A stretch of DNA of 20,252 bases from an uncultured Oscillospiraceae bacterium (lineage in GTDB: Bacteria; Bacillota; Clostridia; Oscillospirales; Oscillospiraceae), in the NCBI GenBank assembly GCA_944385595.1, contig CALWXY010000123.1:1-20252 (forward strand), written 5' to 3'. The stretch's first letter is position 1; each line of letters opens with the position of its first letter. Of this stretch, positions 11,537 to 20,252 are shown piece by piece. The position numbers were made by a program, and so were the translations under genes. Below the pieces are notes generated by a model, which saw only the letters and a program-made list of their open reading frames with translations, was not told the DNA's origin and ran no database searches.

Positions 11537-13063
11537 CTAATTGCTGCCGATATCCGCATCCTCGCCGGAGGCCTCGACAGCCATTTTCTTGGTTTTTCTC
11601 ATGGCCTTGATGGAGAAGATGGAGAGCAGTATGGTGAGTATAAATATTACGCAGGATATCGGGCGCTGGAAGAATATGAGAAGGCTGTCGTTGCTCATGG
11701 CCATGGACTGAATGAAGCCGCGCTCCATCGTAGGTCCGAGTATGGCGCAGAGGACGAGCGGCACTATCGGGAAGCGGTATTTCTGGAGGAAATAGCCCAC
11801 TATTCCGAAAATGACAGTGACATAGACGTCGAACATGCTGTTTCTGCTGGAATAGGAGCCGATGACGCAGAGGAACAGTATGACGGGACCGAGTATGCCG
11901 TAGGGGACTCGCGTTAGCTTGACCCAGAGACCGACAAGCGGGAGATTCAGGACGAGCAGCATGAGGTTGCCTATAAACATACTGGCAATGACGGTCCAGA
12001 CGAAGCCGCCCTGCTGCTGGAAGAGCATGGGGCCGGGCTGGAGGCCGTAAATCATCAGACCGGCCAGCAGCACCGCCAGAGCGGGGGAGGCGGGGATGCC
12101 GAAGGATAATAGCGGGATAAAACCGGCCTGGCTGTTGGCATTGTTTGCGGCCTCGGGGCCGGCGACGCCCTCAATCATGCCGGTGCCGAAGAGCTCGGGG
12201 GTTTTGGAGCACTTCTTTTCAACGTCATACGACATGAATGTGGAGACCGCGGGCGAGCAGCCCGGCAGGAGACCGAGGAAGAAGCCGATGGCCCATCCTC
12301 TTATTATCGGCCAGAAGCTGGTTTTTATATCCTGGATAGAGGGGTATATGCTGCCTATTTTTTCGGAGGAGATGGCGACGGTTTTCTCCTCCATACCCTT
12401 AAAGACCTCGGGGAGAGCGAAGAGGCCGATGATAACCGGAATCGAGTCGAAACCGCGGGTCATGGCGACGCTGCCGAAGGTGAGGCGCGGCAGGCCGGAG
12501 GTGATTCCGACGCCGACCATGGATATGACGTAGCCGAGAATACCCATCATGAAGCCCTTGAGTATGTACTCGCCGGAGAAGTTGACGATGATGCTCAGAG
12601 AGAAAATCATCAGGGCGAAGTACTCGGGCGGGCCGAACTTGAGCGCATATTCGGCAAATATGGGGGCGAAGAATGCCAGTCCGACGACGCCAAGCATACC
12701 AGCCAGGCAGGAAGCAATGGCTGAAATACCGAGGGCGGGGCCGCCGCGGCCTTTTTTGGCCATGGGGTAGCCGTCGAGACAGGTGGGGATGGAGGCGGTC
12801 TCGCCGGGGATGTTTAGGAGTATGGCGGTGGTGGAGCCGCCGTACTGGGCGCCGTAGTAGATGCCGGCGAGCATGATGATAGCCTGAGTCGGCTCGAGAA
12901 CGGAGGTCACGGGAATGAGTATTGCTATAGCGGAGGCGGCGCCGAGGCCGGGGAGGACTCCGACGAGTGTGCCAACCAGGGCGCCAAGAGCGGCCATCAG
13001 CAGATTCATCGGGCTGGCAGCTGTGGCGAAGCCCTGCATCAGCATAGTGAACGATTCAAGCAT
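11537..13063 (-). CDS. tctA: Tripartite tricarboxylate transporter large permease TctA
   Basis: A 508-residue membrane protein with about twelve helices, the transport channel of the TctABC secondary carrier, driven by an ion gradient. Family signatures are strong: LVGVLPGLGAASAIAILIPV near 35-54, then GIYYGAQYGGSTTAILLNIPGE and CLDGYPMAKKGRGGPALGI, and in the second half GPEAANNANSQAGFIPLLSFGIP. The frame is open further upstream, but I chose the ATG at 13063 because AAAGGAG lies 10 bases before it and the upstream part runs through tctB. It begins 17 bases after the tctB stop. No frameshift or missing segment is seen. Confidence 0.95.
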   Translation of the reverse strand: MLESFTMLMQGFATAASPMNLLMAALGALVGTLVGVLPGLGAASAIAILIPVTSVLEPTQAIIMLAGIYYGAQYGGSTTAILLNIPGETASIPTCLDGYPMAKKGRGGPALGISAIASCLAGMLGVVGLAFFAPIFAEYALKFGPPEYFALMIFSLSIIVNFSGEYILKGFMMGILGYVISMVGVGITSGLPRLTFGSVAMTRGFDSIPVIIGLFALPEVFKGMEEKTVAISSEKIGSIYPSIQDIKTSFWPIIRGWAIGFFLGLLPGCSPAVSTFMSYDVEKKCSKTPELFGTGMIEGVAGPEAANNANSQAGFIPLLSFGIPASPALAVLLAGLMIYGLQPGPMLFQQQGGFVWTVIASMFIGNLMLLVLNLPLVGLWVKLTRVPYGILGPVILFLCVIGSYSSRNSMFDVYVTVIFGIVGYFLQKYRFPIVPLVLCAILGPTMERGFIQSMAMSNDSLLIFFQRPISCVIFILTILLSIFSIKAMRKTKKMAVEASGEDADIGSN

Positions 13064-13080
13064 AAGCGCGCTCCTTTCTA

Positions 13081-13539
13081 TCAGAAGAATATGCCGTGTG
13101 GGAAGGCCATTCCCAGCCCGGTGACGAAGACCAGATGAAGCATCACGGCGGTGATTGCGGCGGCCAGTACGCAACGCAGCCAGGAGTAGCCGCCGAAGAG
13201 ACGGAACAGGAACACGCCGCATATGGCGGTAGAGGCGGCAAACCCGAGTTTCTCGAGCAGGACGGAATAGATGACGAGCAGTATTGCTGCGCCTATCATG
13301 TTGATGGCCGTGGCCCGCTCAGGAAATTTTACGGTGAATTTGCGTTTTCCGGGCTTGACAATCAGCACCAGTCCAAGAATAATCAGAACGCCGCCTGTGA
13401 TACCGAGCATGACATGGTCGCCCGAGAGCGGGCTGTTTGCTATCGGGTAGAGACGCACGCACTCGCTGATGCCGAGAATTCCGACAATGACGGAGAATAA
13501 TCCGAAAATTCTGTCGGCACAGAGTATTGAAGGCTTCAT
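13081..13539 (-). CDS. tctB: Tripartite tricarboxylate transporter small subunit TctB
   Basis: A 152-residue membrane protein with four predicted helices (about 10-27, 44-62, 78-95 and 118-142), the poorly conserved small subunit of the TctABC carrier. The basic loop KPGKRKF between the second and third helices and the closing LF.LFGGYSWLRCVLAAAITA...FVTGLGMAFPHGIFF are typical for TctB. The start at 13539 has GGGAGG 12 bases upstream. It lies between the amidohydrolase gene (46 bases upstream) and tctA. Confidence 0.9.
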   Translation of the reverse strand: MKPSILCADRIFGLFSVIVGILGISECVRLYPIANSPLSGDHVMLGITGGVLIILGLVLIVKPGKRKFTVKFPERATAINMIGAAILLVIYSVLLEKLGFAASTAICGVFLFRLFGGYSWLRCVLAAAITAVMLHLVFVTGLGMAFPHGIFF

Positions 13540-13585
13540 CTTCTCTTTGACCCTCCCTTTCAGTGATTGTGAGCTTATGCCGGAG

Positions 13586-14725
13586 TCATAGCGTATCCGG
13601 AGAGCGGTACTGAATCTGACCGTCGATTATAGTTGCCATGGGCATGAGGAGTCTGTCGGCGTCGAGGCTGTTGCCGTGCTTATCGATGAAATGCACGGCG
13701 CGCTCAGTGAGGCGCACGACGGTGATGTCGGCGCAGCTGCCCTCGCGCAGGGTGCCCATCTCGCCTTCGGCGCCGATGAGCGCAGCGGGGGCGCGGGTCA
13801 CGCCGTCGACGAGGCGGTCGAAGGGCAGACCCATGGCGAGCAGCTTGGACATGGTCATCAGCAGGCTGTAGGCCAGCGGGTTGTTCCAGCTGTCCCGGTT
13901 GAGGTCGGTGCTCACGGTATCCGGGTAGAAGCCCTCGGCGATGCAGGTCTGAGCGACGGGGATGCAGAAGTTACCCTGACCCTGGGAGACGTCAAAGATT
14001 ACTCCGCGGCGGCGGGCTTCCAGAATTCCGGGGGCGACGTGCCCATCCTCAAGCAGAGTATTGCCGACGCCGTGGAAGGTGTGGCAGACCACATCGCCGG
14101 GGCGGAGCATGGCCGTGAGCTCAGCCATGGTGCACGGGGGATTGGTGGTGTGCACATAGAGCCTTGTGCCGAGCCTGTCGGCCAGCTCAACGGCCTTTTT
14201 CAGAGGCTCCATGCCCAGCTCGCCGACTATGTTGCGGCTGGTGCGTATCTTGAGCCCTACTATCTTGTCGGGGAACTCCTCGAAGGCCTCTTTAAAAAGG
14301 CCGTACTCCCAGACCTTGGGGTCGACGTTCTCCGTGTATTGCGTCGACATTATCTGCCCGCCGGCGCAGACGTTCAGCGCTATGCGGCTCTTAGTCTCGT
14401 AGCCGTCGAGCTGATGGAGGAAAGCCCGGTAGTTCGAGACGCCGGTGCTGCCGCCGTCGACCATGGTCGTGACGCCCATGGGTATTCCGGCGATGTCCGG
14501 GTTCATGCCTATGTAGGTGCCGAAGCGGTTGATGTGCGTGTGGACGTCTATCAGGCCGGGAAGGACGATGCAGCCCCCGGCGTTTATTGAGCGCCTCGCC
14601 TCCACCGCCTCGCCCTCCGGGACGAATACTATTTTCCTGCCGGAGACCGCGATATCGCCAACTCGGTCGAGGCCGAGCGACGGGTCGTAGAGACGGCCTC
14701 CTCTGATGAGTACATCTGCTGTCAA
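13586..14725 (-). CDS. Amidohydrolase/deacetylase-family metallohydrolase (dihydroorotase-like)
   Basis: A 379-residue cytoplasmic TIM-barrel enzyme expected to hydrolyse a C-N or ester bond with two metal ions. Ligands fit the binuclear amidohydrolase set: H62 and H64 (VHTH), K159 (likely carboxylated, GLKIRTS), H192 (YVHTT), H215 (CHTFHG) and catalytic D274 (STDLN). The small beta-sandwich is built from both ends (1-55 and about 325-375). Closest in kind are the EF_0837/Atu3266-type enzymes, linked to acetylated hydroxy- or amino-acid derivatives. The start is a TTG at 14725 with AGGGGG 8 bases upstream; no in-frame ATG precedes the first essential strand. It leads the Tct operon and faces the LysR gene. 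Substrate unknown; a cyclic-amide (dihydroorotase-like) function is the main alternative. Confidence 0.88.
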   Translation of the reverse strand: MTADVLIRGGRLYDPSLGLDRVGDIAVSGRKIVFVPEGEAVEARRSINAGGCIVLPGLIDVHTHINRFGTYIGMNPDIAGIPMGVTTMVDGGSTGVSNYRAFLHQLDGYETKSRIALNVCAGGQIMSTQYTENVDPKVWEYGLFKEAFEEFPDKIVGLKIRTSRNIVGELGMEPLKKAVELADRLGTRLYVHTTNPPCTMAELTAMLRPGDVVCHTFHGVGNTLLEDGHVAPGILEARRRGVIFDVSQGQGNFCIPVAQTCIAEGFYPDTVSTDLNRDSWNNPLAYSLLMTMSKLLAMGLPFDRLVDGVTRAPAALIGAEGEMGTLREGSCADITVVRLTERAVHFIDKHGNSLDADRLLMPMATIIDGQIQYRSPDTL

Positions 14726-14771
14726 AAGATTTCCCCCTATCTGCGATTTATGAGAAATAACCAGTATGGAT

Positions 14772-14800
14772 TTGACTTTGGCCTTTGTTTTGAGTATAAT
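14772..14800 (+). promoter_or_regulatory. Sigma-A promoter of the LysR gene
   Basis: TTGACT (14772-14777) and a perfect TATAAT (14795-14800) are 17 bp apart; the start is near 14807. This rules out the upstream in-frame ATG at 14750. An inverted AATACT/AGTATT pair (14799-14804 and 14821-14826) could be part of a LysR-type site. No strong promoter for the divergent amidohydrolase operon can be fixed; TTGCAC with AATACT on the minus strand is a weak candidate. Confidence 0.75.
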
Positions 14801-14881
14801 ACTAACAACAATGAAATAAAAGTATTTAAAATTTTAAAAAAGAGTGCAATAAATATTACAGAAAAGGTTGCGTATATACAA

Positions 14882-15811
14882 ATGAACCTAAAACAGCTCA
14901 ACTATATTGTAGAGATTGCCGACAGCCAGAATATATCCAGAGCCGCGGAGCGGCTGTTCGTGTCCAGGCCGGCGCTCAACCACTATCTCATCTCGCTTGA
15001 GGCGGAGCTCGGCATGCCGCTGTTCAAGCGCATAGGGCACAAGCTGGTGCCCACATACGCGGGCCAGCTCTATATCGGCGCCGCGAGGCAGATACTGGAT
15101 ATACGCAAGCAGACCTACAAGCAGCTGGAGGACCTCTCGGGCAGCAAGATAGGACGCATAGAGGTCGGGATAACCCGCGGCATTGGCAATTCCATGTTCG
15201 CCAAAGTCTTTCCGAAATTCAACCGCCGCTATCCGAACCACACCGTCAATCTTATAGAGGGCAACGTGCGCGAGCTCGAGGAGGCGACGCTGGAGGGGAA
15301 GATAGATTTCTGCGTCGTCGGCAGCGGCTCCGTGGAATCCGGGCTGAAACATATGGTCAGCGCGCCTTGCGAGCTGGTGCTGGTCCTGCCGCCGGAACAC
15401 AGGCTGAAATACCTTGCCGCCCCGCCGGGAGCTCCCTATGCCACTCTCGATTTGAATATGCTGCGAGATGAATACTTTGTTCTGATGAACTCAGAGACAA
15501 ATGTGCGAGCTATCGCGGACAAGCATTTCCGCATGGCCGGGTTCAAGCCCAAGGTCATGCTCGAGTGCAGCATGAGCACGCTCGCATATAAAATGGTGCT
15601 TCAGGGGATAGGACCTTCCATACTGATGGAGAATCAGATTTCCGCTGCCGACGGAGTGTACTGCTTTTCGCTCTCGCCGAGAGAGATATGGTATCAGAGC
15701 GTTGCTTTCCGCGAGGGCGCGAAATTTTCAAAGTGCGAGGAATATTTTATAGAGCTGGTTATGCAGTATTTTGCGGAGACATCGCCGCAGCAGTTTTTCA
15801 GAGAGCCATGA
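14882..15811 (+). CDS. LysR-family transcriptional regulator
   Basis: A 309-residue activator/repressor. The winged helix-turn-helix is at 1-60, with MNLKQLNYIVEIADSQNISRAAERLFVSRPALNHYLISLEAELGMPLF-type family spacing. Two Rossmann-like lobes of the ligand domain follow, at about 90-300. I start at 14882 rather than 14750, because a good promoter lies between the two and the LysR domain begins exactly there; the ribosome site is weak (AAAAGG). The gene is divergent from the amidohydrolase-tctBAC operon, the usual layout for a LysR regulator and its target. It also lies next to the convergent aminotransferase gene. Its inducer is probably the substrate or a product of the pathway, which is inference. 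Terminator at 15823. Confidence 0.92.
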   Translation: MNLKQLNYIVEIADSQNISRAAERLFVSRPALNHYLISLEAELGMPLFKRIGHKLVPTYAGQLYIGAARQILDIRKQTYKQLEDLSGSKIGRIEVGITRGIGNSMFAKVFPKFNRRYPNHTVNLIEGNVRELEEATLEGKIDFCVVGSGSVESGLKHMVSAPCELVLVLPPEHRLKYLAAPPGAPYATLDLNMLRDEYFVLMNSETNVRAIADKHFRMAGFKPKVMLECSMSTLAYKMVLQGIGPSILMENQISAADGVYCFSLSPREIWYQSVAFREGAKFSKCEEYFIELVMQYFAETSPQQFFREP

Positions 15812-15822
15812 ACAATAAAAAT

Positions 15823-15846
15823 GCCCTGTCTCATACGAGACAGGGC
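15823..15846. terminator. Bidirectional terminator between LysR and aminotransferase genes
   Basis: GCCCTGTCTC (15823-15832) pairs perfectly with GAGACAGGGC (15837-15846), loop ATAC. The minus strand runs into ATTTTTATT, so it serves the aminotransferase best; the plus strand has a weaker GTTTA. Confidence 0.88.
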
Positions 15847-15868
15847 GTTTATGGTTTTCGCTGAGTAA

Positions 15869-17197
15869 CTATTCCTCGCTCAGTTCATCTGCGATGCAGA
15901 GCACCTCGTCGAGCTTGGGCAGCTCCTCGCGCAGCTGCTGCTCGGTGATGATGAGCGGCGGGTCTATGAGTATCATGTTCTCGTGCGAGTAGGTGATGAA
16001 GCCGCGCTTTTTCAGCTCGCCGAGCAGGCGCGGCATGACGCCGTCGGGGTCGCGCCCGTATGGGACGAGCGGCTCGCGCGTTAGGCGGTTTTTCACCAGC
16101 TCCACAGCGGAGAACAGTCCGATATAGCGCACGTCGCCGACGGAGCGGTGCTTCGCCTTGAGCTCCTCGAGCAGCTCGCCGAGCACCTTGCCGGCCTTCT
16201 GGACGCGCTCGAGGATGTCGGAGTCGCGCAGGTAGCTGACGCTCGCTATTCCGGCGGCGCAGGCGAGCGGGTGGCCGGAGTAGGTGAGGCCGCAGGAGAG
16301 GACGTGGTCGTCGAAATAGTCGGCTATGGCGCGGCTCACGATGACGCCGCCGAGCGGGACGTAGCCGCAGTTGACGCCTTTTGCGAAGCACACCATGTCG
16401 GGCACTGCGCCGAAGTGCTCGAAGGCGAACATCTTGCCGGTTCTGCCCCAGCCGGACATGACCTCGTCGAGTATCATGAGTATGCCGTACTTGTCGCAGA
16501 GGCGGCGGACGCCGGGCATGTAGCCCTTTGGCGGGATGAGTATGCCGTTGGTGCCGGTGACCGTCTCGAGGACGATGGCGGCGATGTTCTCCGGCCCCTC
16601 GTAGAGAATCTGCTCCTCGAGGCGGCGGAGGTAGAACTGGGTGTGCTCCTCCTCGGTCTTGAACGGGAGATTGTCGCGGTAGATGTAGGGGTCGAAGAAC
16701 TTGACGAAGCCGGGGACTCCCGGCTCCAGCGCGAAGCGGCGCGGCTCGCCGGTGAGGTTGCCGGAGCCGAAGGACGAGCCGTGGTAGCTGCGGTAGCGGG
16801 AGAAGATTTTGAACTTGCCGGTGTACATGCGCGCAATTTTGATGGCGTTTTCGTTGGCCTCGGCGCCGGCGTTGGTGAAGAAGATCTTCGCCATGCTGTC
16901 CGGCATGAGATTGATGATCATTTCGGCGAGGCGGGCGCGTGGCTCGCTGGCGTAGGCCATGGAGAGATAGCAGTAGTCCCTGGCCTGTTCGATGATGGCG
17001 TCTGCTATGGGGGCGAATCCGTGGCCGAGGTTGACGTTCACGAGCTGCGAGGCCATATCGGCGTAGCGCTTGCCGTCGTAGTCGTAGACGTATATGCCCT
17101 CGGCGCGTTTCACAGGCAAGGGGTTGGCGTTTTTCTGTTTCCCCCAGGTGTGGAGGACATATTTTTTTTGCAGTGCGGTCAGCTCCTGTCCGGTCAT
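15869..17197 (-). CDS. Class III (omega-type) PLP-dependent aminotransferase
   Basis: A 442-residue cytoplasmic enzyme that moves an amino group between an amine or amino acid and a keto acid, via pyridoxal phosphate. Class III signatures are complete: TNAGAEANENAIKIAR (108-123), SYHGSS (137-142), ILDEVMSGWGRTG (242-254, D244 for the pyridine nitrogen) and the Schiff-base lysine K273 in FAKGVNCGYVPLGG. The GLTYSGHPLACAAG block follows. It resembles taurine- or beta-alanine-pyruvate type aminotransferases more than ornithine or GABA types by overall feel, which cannot be fixed without a search. The start at 17197 follows GGGAG. It has its own promoter at 17240 and its own terminator, separate from the SLC13 operon upstream. 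Substrate unknown. Confidence 0.92.
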   Translation of the reverse strand: MTGQELTALQKKYVLHTWGKQKNANPLPVKRAEGIYVYDYDGKRYADMASQLVNVNLGHGFAPIADAIIEQARDYCYLSMAYASEPRARLAEMIINLMPDSMAKIFFTNAGAEANENAIKIARMYTGKFKIFSRYRSYHGSSFGSGNLTGEPRRFALEPGVPGFVKFFDPYIYRDNLPFKTEEEHTQFYLRRLEEQILYEGPENIAAIVLETVTGTNGILIPPKGYMPGVRRLCDKYGILMILDEVMSGWGRTGKMFAFEHFGAVPDMVCFAKGVNCGYVPLGGVIVSRAIADYFDDHVLSCGLTYSGHPLACAAGIASVSYLRDSDILERVQKAGKVLGELLEELKAKHRSVGDVRYIGLFSAVELVKNRLTREPLVPYGRDPDGVMPRLLGELKKRGFITYSHENMILIDPPLIITEQQLREELPKLDEVLCIADELSEE

Positions 17198-17239
17198 ACT
17201 GTTTCACTCCCTTCAAAAATTGCGTATCTCTGTACTTTG

Positions 17240-17268
17240 AGTATAGAGCAAAACCTGCCGCTCCGCAA
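17240..17268 (-). promoter_or_regulatory. Promoter of the aminotransferase gene
   Basis: On the minus strand TTGCGG (17263-17268) and TATACT (17240-17245) are 17 bp apart, with a start near 17233. Confidence 0.7.
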
Positions 17269-17291
17269 GAGAATTTGTCGTAAACAAATAA

Positions 17292-17319
17292 AAACCCCGG
17301 CTCAAATGAGCCGGGGTTT
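17292..17319 (-). terminator. Terminator of the SLC13-small protein operon
   Basis: A 12-bp stem (17292-17303 with 17308-17319) with loop AAAT. The minus strand continues TTTTTATTT. It lies 13 bases after the stop of the 69-aa gene. Confidence 0.88.
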
Positions 17320-17332
17320 GTTAAGATTTAAG

Positions 17333-17542
17333 CTATTGAGCGCGTTTGCGCCTGAGTTCCCGCAGGTAGACGCCGCCGACCGCTATCGCGGCCGCAATGG
17401 CGGACGCCAGATAGACGAGAGGCGTCTTATCGGCGAAAAAGTCGTCGTGCGGGAGGATTATGCGCGCAGCCATGAACACGAAGAAAGCGGTGCACGCATA
17501 GAGCGAATAGTTGCTGTTTTTTTTGGGAACGCGCCTACGCAT
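17333..17542 (-). CDS. Small two-helix membrane protein coupled to the SLC13 carrier
   Basis: A 69-residue protein with two predicted membrane helices (about 13-30 and 41-60), both flanked by basic clusters (MRRRVPKK at the start, RELRRKRAQ at the end), so both ends probably face the cytoplasm. A short loop with HDD lies between them. I know no named family for it. The stop of the SLC13 gene and this ATG are one base apart (TGA-T-ATG), which points to translational coupling, and a terminator follows directly. A role as accessory subunit of the carrier, like the small subunits of TRAP or Tct systems, is a reasonable guess but has no direct support. Confidence 0.75.
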   Translation of the reverse strand: MRRRVPKKNSNYSLYACTAFFVFMAARIILPHDDFFADKTPLVYLASAIAAAIAVGGVYLRELRRKRAQ

Positions 17543-17543
17543 A

Positions 17544-18833
17544 TCAGAGTATTCCTATGATACCGTAGAGCAGCCAGCAGAGCACCGCGCCGAAGACCGA
17601 CATTGAGAGTCCCCAGATGATCATGCCTCGATAGAGCGGTTTCCTGTCGACAGTGTCGGGCGCGCCGCCGATGAAGACCGCGCCGGTGGTGGACAGCGGG
17701 CTCATATCGGTGAGGTGGCCGGCGACGACGATGGTGGCGACCAGAGGCAGCAGGTACTCCTGGCCGAGACCGATGTTCTCAAGGAGCTGCGGCGCCATCG
17801 GGAAGAAGGCCGGCATGATGAATCCAGAGGTGCTGGTGTAGGCGGAAACAAGGCCGGAGATGAAGCCGACGACGAGCAGGAAGGTGAACGGGGTGGAAAC
17901 GGTGGCGATGATATCGGCAAAGAGGTCGATACCGCCGATGCTCTCCATGAGGTCGACGAGGCAGCTGACGCCGGTGACCAGCATGATGGAGTTCCAAGGC
18001 ATGGCTTTGAAGACGGCACGCTCATCGCCGACATCCAGCATGAGGAGGACGGAGCCGAGCACGAAGCCGACAAGACCGATGTGCAGGTCAAAGCCAACGA
18101 CGCAGATTATCATGACGAGAACGCACAGCATGGTGGCTATCTGCTTGGTGTTGAAGGGCTCGACCTGGATGTTCTGGAGAGCGGAGAGATTGATCTCACC
18201 GGACTTCTGCTGCTTGAAGAGCTTAAGGCCGCCGCAGACGACATAAGCGAAGGCGCCGACTATGATGTGGGCGATGAGCATCTGCAGCCAGATGGTGATA
18301 TCCCAGCCGGTGATGCCTTGTTCGGCCAGAACGCCGTATCCGACGACACCGTTCGGGCTGAGGGGCGACATGGCGCCGGCCTGGGCGCCGTTACCGACGA
18401 CCAGAGCCATGAGCAGCGGGGGGATGCCAACGTCGGCGGCGAGCAGCATGACGGGGGCGGCGAACATGGCAGAGGTGTTGATCTGGCCGGGGCCGAGCGA
18501 GGAGACGATGAAGGCTGCGAAGAAGAGGACTATGGGCAGCAGCGCAACGTTGCCTCGAACGGATTTGACGGCGTATTTCGTGACCTTATCCATGGTGCCG
18601 TTAGTCTGGGCCACGCCGAAGAAGTAGGTGACGCCGGCCAGCATGATGAACAGGTCGGTGGGATAGCCCGCGATAAGCTCTTTGACGGGGATGCCGCCGA
18701 TGAAGTGGCCTATCAGGAAAGCGAGGGCTATGGCCAGGGTGCCGAGGTTCTTATCACGCCAGACGGTAAGTACGACTGCGATAATCAGCGCTATCAGAGA
18801 GATGAGCGCCAGGTTGTCAGACAGAAATGACAT
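17544..18833 (-). CDS. SLC13/MatC-type dicarboxylate or organic-anion permease
   Basis: A 429-residue inner-membrane carrier with about 11-12 helices. The N-terminal third matches the MatC-N pattern of malonate/dicarboxylate carriers: NLGTLAIALAFLIGHFIGG, then PTDLFIMLAGVTYFFGVAQTNGTMDK. Two pseudo-repeats carry the substrate-loop type motifs GAMSPLSPNGVVGYG (about 152-166) and, near the C-terminus, DMSPLSTTGAVFIGGAP. The doubled MSPLS-T/N-G elements are the expected anion and cation contact sites of this ion-transporter superfamily. The start at 18833 has GGGAGG 8 bases upstream. It heads a two-gene operon with the 69-aa membrane protein. The substrate is likely a small carboxylate or sulfonate, but this is inference. 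Confidence 0.85.
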   Translation of the reverse strand: MSFLSDNLALISLIALIIAVVLTVWRDKNLGTLAIALAFLIGHFIGGIPVKELIAGYPTDLFIMLAGVTYFFGVAQTNGTMDKVTKYAVKSVRGNVALLPIVLFFAAFIVSSLGPGQINTSAMFAAPVMLLAADVGIPPLLMALVVGNGAQAGAMSPLSPNGVVGYGVLAEQGITGWDITIWLQMLIAHIIVGAFAYVVCGGLKLFKQQKSGEINLSALQNIQVEPFNTKQIATMLCVLVMIICVVGFDLHIGLVGFVLGSVLLMLDVGDERAVFKAMPWNSIMLVTGVSCLVDLMESIGGIDLFADIIATVSTPFTFLLVVGFISGLVSAYTSTSGFIMPAFFPMAPQLLENIGLGQEYLLPLVATIVVAGHLTDMSPLSTTGAVFIGGAPDTVDRKPLYRGMIIWGLSMSVFGAVLCWLLYGIIGIL

Positions 18834-19124
18834 TGAAATTGACCTCCCTTATATGTCTTAAATGATTTGAAATAAAAAATTCATATATCACCTTCCAATC
18901 GATGACTGGGGCTCGCAGCACAGTCATGCAGCGAAATATACATAAGCAATGACATATTAGCAGAAAAATCCAGCATATGGAATAAAGACCGCATTAAGTA
19001 TTTTGATTCATGAAATTAAGAAGTCGTTAAAACGGCACGCTCTGCGTGAGCATATATTACATTTAGTGATATACTTTCCGCTGCCGGTTTAAGCAAAATT
19101 TATATAACACCTCGAAAGACAAAG
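18834..19124. other. A+T-rich intergenic region upstream of the SLC13 gene
   Basis: No gene is seen. It must contain the promoter of the SLC13 operon, but no pair of elements stands out; TTGGAA with TTATTT on the minus strand is weak. An inverted repeat ATGACTG/CAGTCAT (18902-18908 with 18921-18927) and a small CACGC/GCGTG hairpin near 19040 are the only dyads of note. The first could be an operator. Confidence 0.5.
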
Positions 19125-19156
19125 AAAAAATGCCCCCGGCCGATAAGCCGGGGGCA
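19125..19156 (-). terminator. Terminator of pyruvate phosphate dikinase
   Basis: TGCCCCCGGC (19131-19140) pairs perfectly with GCCGGGGGCA (19147-19156) around a 6-base loop. On the minus strand TTTTTT follows. It lies 19 bases after the stop. Confidence 0.92.
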
Positions 19157-19175
19157 AAGATGGACTATAGGGTTT

Positions 19176-20252
<1,077 letters not shown>

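Noticed and set aside
15885..17216. 443-aa Arg/His-rich frame overlapping the aminotransferase on the same strand
   Set aside because: An out-of-frame shadow of the aminotransferase, whose own frame carries complete class III motifs.

Overview
The window looks like chromosome from an anaerobic, spore-forming, G+C-rich member of the Clostridia, most like gut Oscillospirales. This is inferred from gene content (SpoIIP, a SleB-type cortex hydrolase, N-terminal-rubredoxin rubrerythrin with a PerR-type regulator, pyruvate phosphate dikinase, a TSCPD protein), from strong GGAGG ribosome binding sites and from many intrinsic terminators. No phage, transposase, CRISPR array, rRNA or tRNA is visible.

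Layout. 1-375: an A+T-richer end with a DUF2752-type small membrane protein. 420-1605: the least explained stretch. It holds a hypothetical 126-aa gene on the minus strand with a structured leader, and on the plus strand a promoter with an embedded dyad followed by a ~160-nt structured RNA ending in a terminator. 1606-3322: peroxide/oxygen defence (perR-rbr with two Fur/PerR-type boxes flanking the promoter) and a CBS-pair protein. 3331-6092: sporulation genes spoIIP (with a sigma-E-like promoter) and a SleB-like hydrolase, separated by a TSCPD protein. 6093-6315: a gap packed with four hairpins, two of them identical. 6316-8346: a zinc-ribbon membrane protein, rsmG and a DMT exporter. 8371-10376: a BlaI/M56 (BlaR1-like) repressor-protease pair with a doubled operator on its promoter. 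10438-15811: an amidohydrolase-TctB-TctA-TctC operon facing a divergent LysR regulator. 15869-18833: a class III aminotransferase and a MatC/SLC13-like anion carrier coupled to a 69-aa membrane protein. 19176-20252: the C-terminal part of pyruvate phosphate dikinase.

How they may work together. The region 10438-18833 reads as a small-molecule uptake and breakdown island: two carboxylate transport systems of different families, a hydrolase of the dihydroorotase/acetyl-amino-acid-deacetylase type, an omega-aminotransferase and a LysR regulator. A coherent guess is import of an N-acylated or cyclic-amide amino compound, hydrolysis and transamination, but the substrate cannot be read from sequence. 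No wholly new defence or mobile system was found. The best candidates for something undescribed are the structured RNA locus at 900-1265, the small membrane protein coupled to the SLC13 carrier, the Tct/amidohydrolase/aminotransferase island and the M56 sensor with a non-penicillin-binding C-terminal domain.
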